Assembly: GCA_016869775.1 (NCBI GenBank)
Contig: VGDJ01000030.1
Span: 1 to 11,286, forward strand
Reading direction: 5' to 3'
DNA: 11,286 nt
Source of the DNA: Alphaproteobacteria bacterium
GTDB lineage: Bacteria > Pseudomonadota > Alphaproteobacteria > Rickettsiales > UBA1997
Below the pieces are notes generated by a model that saw nothing but the letters and a program-made list of their open reading frames with translations, was not told where the DNA came from and made no database searches. The position numbers and the translations under genes were made by a program. Positions 6,018 through 11,286 of the stretch are shown here, one piece after another; positions within the stretch are counted from its first letter, which is position 1; each line of letters begins with the position of its first letter.

Positions 6018-7078
6018 AATTTAAAGTTTTTAGGACATATTCTGCATGGATTTTCACCACAAAATATTGCTGAATCTTGATTTTTTGAAGTTGCTAATAC
6101 GACTTTTGATAAAGCATTGATGAAGCCTCTGTCGATGTTTAAAGCGTTGACTCGATGATATTCGGCGATGCCGATTTGTTCGGATAATTCTTTATATTCG
6201 ATATCTAGTTCAACCAAGGTTTCGGAATGATCAGAGACAAAAGCAATCGGGACAATTACGGGAATTTTTTGGTCGAGGGCGACTCGCCTAATTTCTTGCT
6301 CTAGACTTGGAGAAGTCCATTTTAGTGGACCAACTTTAGATTGATAACAAATTTGGTGGTCAATTTTGTCAATATTGAGAGTATCGTTTTTTTTAATCAT
6401 AATCGTAAGATTATCGAGGATATTTTTAACGCTATTTTCAATCTGAAAAACATAGGGATCGCCTTTGTCTATAACCTTTTGAGGCAATCCATGAGCCGAA
6501 AACAAAATGCGAATATTTGAGTGATTTTCGATCTTAATTTTTTGAAGAGTTTTAAGGATATTTTGGCAATGAGATTTTATAAAATCATCTTGATCTGGAT
6601 AACAGCAAACAATTTTTATTGGTATTTTATTGCTCATAAAATTATCTCCAAAATCTTTAATTGAAGATGCGCTGGTAGTTGATGAATATTGTGGATAAAG
6701 CGGAAGAAGAATTATTTCGTCGGGTTGATAATTATGAATTTTTTCAACAACTTCATGAGCAAAAGGGTGCCAATAGCGCATAACAGTAAAAACCTTGAAA
6801 TTGCCACTGAAGGATAATTCTCTTTCAAGAGAGTCAGCTTGTGATAAAGTGATGTCTAGTAATGGAGACTTACCGCCGATTTTTTGGTAAATATTTTGGG
6901 CTTTTATCTCTCTTTTTGATGAGATGAGTTTAGCAAGTAAAAATCTGAATGGTTGGGGTAACGAAATTATCGCTTTGTCATTAAAAAGATTGAATAAAAA
7001 AGGCTTAACCGAGCTTAATTTATCTGGTCCGCCAAGATTAAATAAAATTACTGCGGTTTTATGATTAAATTTTGGCAT
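5993..7078 (-). CDS. hemH: Ferrochelatase
   Basis: Protoporphyrin ferrochelatase of 361 residues, which inserts Fe2+ into protoporphyrin IX to make haem at the cytoplasmic membrane surface. Family signatures are LFNLGGP at 12-18, LPLYPQYSSTTS at 125-136, FSAHGLP at 193-199 with the catalytic H196, YQSKVGP-KWTSPS around 245-258, and SDHSETLVELD at 282-292 with the conserved E287. The C terminus has a cysteine cluster, C340, C345, C348 and C355 (C-x4-C-x2-C-x6-C). It resembles the C-terminal cysteine region of [2Fe-2S] ferrochelatases; cluster binding is inference. The start is ATG 7078, 14 bases inside znuB, and the end overlaps ybeY by 25 bases. Its presence indicates that the last step of haem synthesis is kept. 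Confidence 0.95.
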   Translation of the reverse strand: MPKFNHKTAVILFNLGGPDKLSSVKPFLFNLFNDKAIISLPQPFRFLLAKLISSKREIKAQNIYQKIGGKSPLLDITLSQADSLERELSFSGNFKVFTVMRYWHPFAHEVVEKIHNYQPDEIILLPLYPQYSSTTSASSIKDFGDNFMSNKIPIKIVCCYPDQDDFIKSHCQNILKTLQKIKIENHSNIRILFSAHGLPQKVIDKGDPYVFQIENSVKNILDNLTIMIKKNDTLNIDKIDHQICYQSKVGPLKWTSPSLEQEIRRVALDQKIPVIVPIAFVSDHSETLVELDIEYKELSEQIGIAEYHRVNALNIDRGFINALSKVVLATSKNQDSAIFCGENPCRICPKNFKLCPNQNHS

Positions 7079-7862
7079 AACGAGAATTTTTTATGATAAG
7101 TAAAATAAAAAATATGATGCAATGAATAAAAATAATGGTCGGCGCAATCGAGAGTTTATAATTTGAAGCAATTAAAAGTCCAAATAACGAAACGCAAACA
7201 CCAATAATTACGCTTTTAATAATCATTTCGAGAGGTTTTTTTGAAAAAATTCGTGCACATGCGCTTGGAATGATCATCAGTGCGGTAATTAAAAAAATTC
7301 CTGTAACCTTTATGGCAAAGGCAATCATCAGAGATAATAAAATCATAAAATAAAAATTAATCTGACTTTGATTGATATTTCTGACTGTCGCAATATCGGA
7401 GTTAATTATACTTATAAGGAGTTTATCTAAGTAAAAATAAATATAAGCCAAAATTAAGGCGCACATTGCAGATATAAGGGTAAGATGAGTTTTAGAAATT
7501 TGAGAAATATCGCCAAAAAGAAATTCTTCAAACTCAAAATTTTTATTAAAATTTTCATTAAATAGCACTGCGCAAGCAATAAAAAAATATGAAAAAATCA
7601 TAACCACACTATCGATAGCAAAAGATTTTTGGCGTGAAAATAAATTGATTAGCGCGGTAAAAACAAGATTAAAAATAATTAAAATCATAACCTGATCAGC
7701 TTCTAAAAAAACTCCGATAGCAACTCCAAAGAGAGTTGAGTGTGACATTGCGTCGCCATAAAAGGAGAGCTTTTTCCATAAAACTAAATTTCCCAAAATT
7801 GCGCAAGAAATTGCACAAGCTATGATTGTTAATATTGAAATTAAGGAATAATTTTCGAGCAT
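7065..7862 (-). CDS. znuB: Zinc/manganese ABC transporter permease, ZnuB/ABC-3 family
   Basis: A polytopic inner-membrane permease of 265 residues with about seven to eight hydrophobic segments. The family motif GDAMSHSTLFGVAIG begins at residue 36, and KVTGIFLITALMIIPSACAR fits the conserved late segment of ABC-3 permeases. Such proteins pair with a metal-binding lipoprotein (ZnuA) and an ATPase (ZnuC); neither is in this window, so the transporter genes are scattered, as is common in reduced genomes. Zinc is the likelier substrate than manganese, by rickettsial analogy, but this is not proven. I chose ATG 7862; a TTG one codon earlier (7865) is also possible. It is the first gene of the leftward cluster, with a TATAAT box about 35 bases upstream. 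Confidence 0.88.
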   Translation of the reverse strand: MLENYSLISILTIIACAISCAILGNLVLWKKLSFYGDAMSHSTLFGVAIGVFLEADQVMILIIFNLVFTALINLFSRQKSFAIDSVVMIFSYFFIACAVLFNENFNKNFEFEEFLFGDISQISKTHLTLISAMCALILAYIYFYLDKLLISIINSDIATVRNINQSQINFYFMILLSLMIAFAIKVTGIFLITALMIIPSACARIFSKKPLEMIIKSVIIGVCVSLFGLLIASNYKLSIAPTIIFIHCIIFFILLIIKNSRYAKI

Positions 7863-7896
7863 CAATTGATTGAAAATATTGTTTGAAATTGGTGAT

Positions 7897-7926
7897 ATTA
7901 TATTTTAAAAACTTTTTGTTGCGCAA
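7897..7926 (-). promoter_or_regulatory. Possible promoter of the znuB-hemH-ybeY-tlyC-GNAT cluster
   Basis: A perfect -10 TATAAT lies at 7902-7897 on the minus strand. The best -35 is weak: TTGCGC at 7926-7921 with an 18-base spacer. The predicted start is about 28 bases upstream of the znuB ATG. I saw no clear palindromic Zur-type operator around it. Confidence 0.4.
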
Positions 7927-7996
7927 TTAAAATTATCAAATTCTCAAAAAATCATCTCATAACGAATGGATTTTTGTTTATGAATAACTTTTTTCT

Positions 7997-8203
7997 ATGA
8001 ATGAATTTTCTTCGGACGGTCATAAAAACATAAAATTTTCTGAAAAACTTAAGGGTTTTTTGTATAAACTCATTCACTATATTGGTATTATTTTTAGTAT
8101 TTTGGTAGCGATATACGCTCTGTATAATTTGATGCCAGAATTTATTAAATTTTGTTTTGGACATATTATAAAAATTATAAAATCTGATTATCCGAACCTT
8201 TAA
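7997..8203 (+). CDS. Possible small single-pass membrane protein, unknown function
   Basis: An ORF of 68 codons starting at ATG 7997 in the divergent region between znuB and pdhA. It has a polar N-terminus of about 24 residues, one hydrophobic segment at about 27-46 (IHYIGIIFSILVAIYALYNL) that could span the membrane, and a basic, aromatic C-terminal tail. I do not recognise a family. In its favour are its position in an otherwise gene-free stretch of 510 bases, the same strand as pdhA and a plausible topology. Against it are the AT-rich context, which produces hydrophobic reading frames by chance, the lack of a Shine-Dalgarno sequence (shared with all genes here) and a competing antisense ORF of 70 codons. 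Existence is uncertain. Confidence 0.4.
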   Translation: MNEFSSDGHKNIKFSEKLKGFLYKLIHYIGIIFSILVAIYALYNLMPEFIKFCFGHIIKIIKSDYPNL

Positions 8204-8296
8204 TTTTCTTGTTTCATCAATTTATCCGGTAAATCTTAAACCGAAATTTAAAGTCTAAATTTTAGTTTCAATTGTTTTTAAATTTTAAGCCTAAAT

Positions 8297-8325
8297 TTGA
8301 CATTTAAATAAAAAAATATTTCAAT
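8297..8325 (+). promoter_or_regulatory. Possible sigma-70-type promoter of the pdhA-pdhB operon
   Basis: A perfect -35 TTGACA at 8297-8302, a 17-base spacer and TTCAAT at 8320-8325 (four of six -10 positions) precede pdhA, with a leader of about 40 bases. Upstream lies an 11-base perfect palindrome, CTAAA-T-TTTAG, at 8255-8265, and a partial copy (CTAAATTT) overlaps the -35 box at 8291-8298. No other gene is visible in 8204-8372. Confidence 0.4.
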
Positions 8326-8372
8326 GACGGTCTCAAAATTTATCCAATCTAAAAAAACTAAAACTGCAAACA

Positions 8373-9389
8373 ATGGTTAGTAAATCTTTAGTCTCAAGCT
8401 CTAAGTCTAGTTCTAAACATAATTCTATCAAAGATTTTAAAAAAGACGAGTTGCTTGGTTTTTATCGAGAAATGTTGTTGATTCGAAGATTTGAAGAAAA
8501 AGCCGGCCAGCTCTACGGAATGGGTCTTATCGCCGGATTTTGTCATTTATATATTGGTCAAGAAGCTATCGCTTCGGGCATGCGCTTCACTATGATTGAA
8601 GGCGATAAAGTTATTACAACTTACCGTGATCATGGGCACATGATTGCTGTGGGTTCTGATCCCAAGAAAATTATGGCTGAATTGCTTGGTCGTCGTGACG
8701 GTTCTTCAAAAGGCAAAGGCGGATCAATGCATTTATTTGATCTTGAAAAGCATTTCTACGGTGGTCATGGAATAGTTGGGGCGTCGGTGCCAATTGGCGC
8801 AGGCCTTGCCTTTGCAGATAAATATAAAGGCAACAACAACGTAACTTATTGTTATTTTGGAGATGGCGCGGCTCATCAAGGTCAAGTTTATGAGGCCTTT
8901 AACATGGCAAAATTATGGAACTTGCCGGTTTTATTTATTATTGAAAATAATCATTACGCTATGGGGACTTCAGTTTCCCGGTCATCTTCAATTGATCAGC
9001 TACACAAGCGTGGAATCGGATTTAATATCCCCGGTGTAAAAATTAATGGCATGGACATTTTTGATGTAATCAAGGATGGCCAGAAATGTGTTGATTATGT
9101 CAGATCTGGCAATGGTCCAATGATAATTGAAATGGACACTTATCGCTATCGGGGTCATTCAATGTCTGATCCGGCTACCTATCGCTCAAAAGAAGAGGTG
9201 AATTGTAAAAAAGATCTCGATCCAATTGATACTTTACGCAATAATATTTTACAAAATAGTTTCGCCAGCGAAGGTGAAATCAAAAAAATTGATGATGAAA
9301 TTAAAAATCAAGTTAACGAAATTGTTGAATTTGCAAAAAATAGCCCCGAGCCTGATGAATCAGAGCTTTTAACCGAGATATACAATTAA
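8373..9389 (+). CDS. pdhA: Pyruvate dehydrogenase E1 component subunit alpha
   Basis: A 338-residue alpha subunit of the heterotetrameric E1 of the pyruvate dehydrogenase complex, which decarboxylates pyruvate with thiamine diphosphate and passes the acetyl group to lipoyl-E2. The ThDP/Mg motif runs from GDGAAHQG (163-170) to ENN (191-193), and TTYRDHGHM (82-90) is the conserved cofactor-site region. GGSMH (116-120) and the YRYRGHSMSDP loop (257-267), equivalent to the phosphorylation loop of mitochondrial enzymes, are also present. The first 18 residues are Ser/Lys-rich and outside the fold, as in other alphaproteobacterial PdhA. The start is ATG 8373. pdhB follows after 3 bases. E2 and E3 are not in the window. 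Confidence 0.96.
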   Translation: MVSKSLVSSSKSSSKHNSIKDFKKDELLGFYREMLLIRRFEEKAGQLYGMGLIAGFCHLYIGQEAIASGMRFTMIEGDKVITTYRDHGHMIAVGSDPKKIMAELLGRRDGSSKGKGGSMHLFDLEKHFYGGHGIVGASVPIGAGLAFADKYKGNNNVTYCYFGDGAAHQGQVYEAFNMAKLWNLPVLFIIENNHYAMGTSVSRSSSIDQLHKRGIGFNIPGVKINGMDIFDVIKDGQKCVDYVRSGNGPMIIEMDTYRYRGHSMSDPATYRSKEEVNCKKDLDPIDTLRNNILQNSFASEGEIKKIDDEIKNQVNEIVEFAKNSPEPDESELLTEIYN

Positions 9390-9392
9390 GAT

Positions 9393-10382
9393 ATGACTCT
9401 CAGAAAACTTACCGTACGCGAAGCCCTCAGAGAAGCAATGGCCGAGGAAATGCGCAAACATCCCGAAATATTTGTGATGGGAGAAGAGGTCGCCGAATAT
9501 AATGGTGCCTACAAAGTTACCCAAGGTCTTTTGGCTGAGTTTGGCTCCAAAAGAGTAATCGATACCCCAATTACCGAACACGGTTTTGCTGGTTTAGCAG
9601 TTGGTTCGGCTTTTGCTGGGCTTCGTCCAATTGTTGAATTCATGACTTTTAACTTTGCCATGCAAGCCATTGATCAAATTGTCAATTCTGCTGCCAAAAC
9701 CAACTACATGTCGGGAGGGCAAGTTAGATGTCCGATCGTTTTTAGAGGTCCAAATGGCGCTGCCGCTAGGGTTGGAGCCCAACATTCGCAATGCTATGCT
9801 TCATGGTATGGTTCAATTCCCGGTCTGAAAGTTATAGCTCCCTACTCTTCTGCTGATGCAAAAGGTTTATTAAAATCGGCAATTCGCGATCCTAATCCGA
9901 TAGTTTTTTTAGAAAATGAAATTACTTATGGGTTTAATTTTGAAGAAGAATATGACGACGATCATGTTGTTGAAATTGGGAAAGCGAAAGTTTTGCGCGA
10001 GGGTTCGGATATTACGATTATTGCCTTCTCTCTAGTTGTTAAGTATGCTCTTGAAGCCGCTCAAGAACTTGATTCTATTGGTATTTCTGCTGAAGTGATC
10101 GACCTTAGAACTATTCGACCGATTGATCGTCAAACAATTGTTGAATCGGTTAAAAAAACTTCACGATGCATTACGGTTGAAGAAGGTTTCCCCTTTGGCT
10201 CTGTTGGTAGCGAAATCGCTTCAATTTTAATCGATGAAGCTTTTGATTATCTCGATGCGCCAATTAAAAAACTTACTTCAGTTGATGCGCCTTTGCCATA
10301 TGCAGAAAATCTTGAGAGACTGGCTCTTCCTAAAACTCGAGATATTGTTAGAGTTGCCAAAGAATTATGTAATAAATCTTAG
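9393..10382 (+). CDS. pdhB: Pyruvate dehydrogenase E1 component subunit beta
   Basis: A 329-residue beta subunit that completes the E1 active site with PdhA. Typical segments are LTVREALREAMAEEM at the start, MGEEVAEYNGAYKVTQGL (29-46), DTPITEHGFAGLAVG (57-71) with the conserved Glu, FRGPNGAAARVGAQHSQ (117-133), and the C-terminal transketolase domain with VIDLRTIRPID and VEEGFPFGS. There is no lipoyl domain at the N-terminus, unlike the fused forms of Caulobacter and rhizobia, so this is the short rickettsial type. The start ATG 9393 lies 3 bases after the pdhA stop, so the two are certainly co-transcribed. The usual E2 gene does not follow; a division gene does, after 60 bases. Confidence 0.96.
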   Translation: MTLRKLTVREALREAMAEEMRKHPEIFVMGEEVAEYNGAYKVTQGLLAEFGSKRVIDTPITEHGFAGLAVGSAFAGLRPIVEFMTFNFAMQAIDQIVNSAAKTNYMSGGQVRCPIVFRGPNGAAARVGAQHSQCYASWYGSIPGLKVIAPYSSADAKGLLKSAIRDPNPIVFLENEITYGFNFEEEYDDDHVVEIGKAKVLREGSDITIIAFSLVVKYALEAAQELDSIGISAEVIDLRTIRPIDRQTIVESVKKTSRCITVEEGFPFGSVGSEIASILIDEAFDYLDAPIKKLTSVDAPLPYAENLERLALPKTRDIVRVAKELCNKS

Positions 10383-10442
10383 TAATTAAAAATTATTTAA
10401 CTTATTTAATGATATTTCACAAAGTCAAAATAGCTTCATAAA

Positions 10443-10814
10443 ATGGTTATCACACGATATACAATATACAATTTTGTTAAAAAAAATCGCATTAATAAAT
10501 CTGTTTTTTTGTCTTATTGCATAGCCTTTTCGTTAATTTTTTATTTTATGTTCGTATCGATTTTTGGAGATAAAGGCTTAATTGAATATTATTCTCTTAA
10601 AAAAGAATCTCGCAGAATTGAGAACGATAAAGTTGAATTAATTAACAAAATCCGCATCAAAAAAGACATGATTAAAGCTATGGATTATGAGTCTCTCGAT
10701 CTTGATTTAGTTGATGAGCAATCGCGCAAAATACTTGGTTATGTTGGTAAAGACGAAATTGTAATTTACCAAGACAAAGATTCAAATGGCGTAAGTGATA
10801 AATCTAAAAAATAG
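10443..10814 (+). CDS. FtsB/DivIC-family septum formation initiator protein
   Basis: A bitopic membrane protein of 123 residues: a short basic N-terminus, one membrane segment at about 19-42, a heptad-like charged coiled coil at about 47-78 (GLIEYYSLKKESRRIENDK onward), and the family C-terminal motif LDLVDEQSRKILGYVGKDEIVI (87-108). FtsB/DivIC binds FtsL and FtsQ in the divisome and helps activate septal peptidoglycan synthesis. In many alphaproteobacteria this gene sits next to the pdh genes, usually before pdhA; here it follows pdhB. The tail (DKDSNGVSDKSKK) is low-complexity and polar. The start is ATG 10443; no good promoter is visible in the 60-base gap, so read-through from pdhB is likely. 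The sequence is too divergent for a firm one-to-one symbol. Confidence 0.85.
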   Translation: MVITRYTIYNFVKKNRINKSVFLSYCIAFSLIFYFMFVSIFGDKGLIEYYSLKKESRRIENDKVELINKIRIKKDMIKAMDYESLDLDLVDEQSRKILGYVGKDEIVIYQDKDSNGVSDKSKK

Positions 10815-10817
10815 CAC

Positions 10818-11286
10818 ATGCTTATTAAGCACGAAATACTTCGAAAACTCTTTCACATCGCCCTCTCTCTAATTCCCCTCCTCTATATAAATCTTGGAAA
10901 AACAAGTTTTTTGTGTCTATTCATCCCGTTGGCAATTGCCATAATCGGCATTGATTATTGTAGGTGCAAATATAATTCCGTTGGCTCTGCTATTACCCCG
11001 TTTTTTAAAATTATTATGCGCGAAAAAGAGTTAAGTAGAAAACATCTGTCGGGCGTGTCTTGGGCCTTTTTTTGTGCAGTAATAAATTTTACAATTTTTC
11101 ATCCAGCTGTGGCGGTGACTGGCTTTTTGATATTAACTTTTGCAGATGCTATGGCGGCGGTTGTCGGAAAATCAGTCAAAAGTGCAAAATTTTACCAAAA
11201 ATCTCGAGCTGGCTCATTAGCCTTCTTTTTAACCTCGATTTTAGTTATAATTTTATGCGGAATTTATTTTGATTGTCGCTTGCCAT
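10818..11286 (+). CDS. Polyprenol/dolichol-kinase-like integral membrane protein (3' end outside window)
   Basis: The first 156 codons of a plus-strand gene that leaves the window. It starts at ATG 10818, 3 bases after the FtsB-like gene. The sequence opens with EILRKLFH (6-13), the conserved E-x-x-R-K-x-x-H signature of the SEC59/VTE5 dolichol and phytol kinase family. Several hydrophobic segments follow, then FADAMAAVVGKSV (108-120), matching the nucleotide-binding D-A-x-A-x-x-x-G motif, and KSRAGSLAFF (128-137), the K-S-x-x-G-S motif. Members use CTP to phosphorylate prenyl alcohols and are often annotated as phosphatidate cytidylyltransferases. The substrate is unknown; an undecaprenol or farnesol role would fit the neighbouring cell-envelope gene but is only a guess. 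Confidence 0.75.
   Translation, partial: MLIKHEILRKLFHIALSLIPLLYINLGKTSFLCLFIPLAIAIIGIDYCRCKYNSVGSAITPFFKIIMREKELSRKHLSGVSWAFFCAVINFTIFHPAVAVTGFLILTFADAMAAVVGKSVKSAKFYQKSRAGSLAFFLTSILVIILCGIYFDCRLP

Noticed and set aside
7863..7930. Zur-type operator upstream of znuB
   Set aside because: The sequence around the TATAAT box is AT-rich but I could not find a convincing inverted repeat of the known Zur-box type.
7952..8164. Minus-strand ORF of 70 codons opposite the small plus-strand ORF
   Set aside because: Very basic with no domain or membrane segment. It would lie in the znuB upstream region, and the plus-strand frame looks more protein-like.
11060..11272. Plus-strand ORF of 70 codons near the right edge
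   Set aside because: It is a shifted frame inside the SEC59-like kinase gene, whose motifs (R-K-x-x-H, D-A-M-A-A, K-S-x-x-G-S) are all in the 10818 frame.

Overview
The window is an AT-rich, tightly packed bacterial chromosome segment. It most likely comes from an obligately intracellular alphaproteobacterium of the Rickettsiales or a close relative. The evidence is the tandem short VirB2-type pilin genes, a TlyC/CorC protein with the Rickettsia-style layout, alphaproteobacterial S9 and L13 proteins, a pdhA-pdhB pair of the alphaproteobacterial type, and a DivIC/FtsB gene beside the pdh genes. I inferred the taxon from protein similarity by eye; no database was searched. None of the gene starts has a clear Shine-Dalgarno sequence.

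Left end (1-744, minus strand): two tandem TrbC/VirB2-like genes. The left one runs off the window. The right one is cut short after the first membrane segment of the pilin. The first 163 bases of their coding sequences differ at one synonymous position, yet the similarity stops abruptly at the start codon.

Centre-left (745-3991, minus strand): rplM-rpsI-rpiB-trmB-murB, transcribed leftwards. A good promoter with a long leader precedes rplM. rpiB/trmB and trmB/murB overlap. These genes cover ribosomal proteins, pentose phosphate interconversion, tRNA m7G46 methylation and peptidoglycan precursor synthesis.

Centre-right (3992-7862, minus strand): znuB-hemH-ybeY-tlyC-GNAT, a compact cluster with overlaps of 14, 25 and 4 bases followed by a 14-base gap. 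It combines a zinc permease, ferrochelatase, the YbeY RNase, a CBS/CorC protein and a RimJ/RimL-like acetyltransferase. A consensus -10 box lies upstream of znuB.

Right end (7863-11286, plus strand): a divergent intergenic region with a possible 68-residue membrane protein. It is followed by pdhA-pdhB (pyruvate dehydrogenase E1), a DivIC/FtsB-like division gene and the start of a polyprenol/dolichol-kinase-like membrane enzyme that continues past the window edge.

Most of the window is ordinary housekeeping content. The part most worth a second look is the virB2 repeat at the left edge. No CRISPR array, tRNA, rRNA or insertion sequence is visible.
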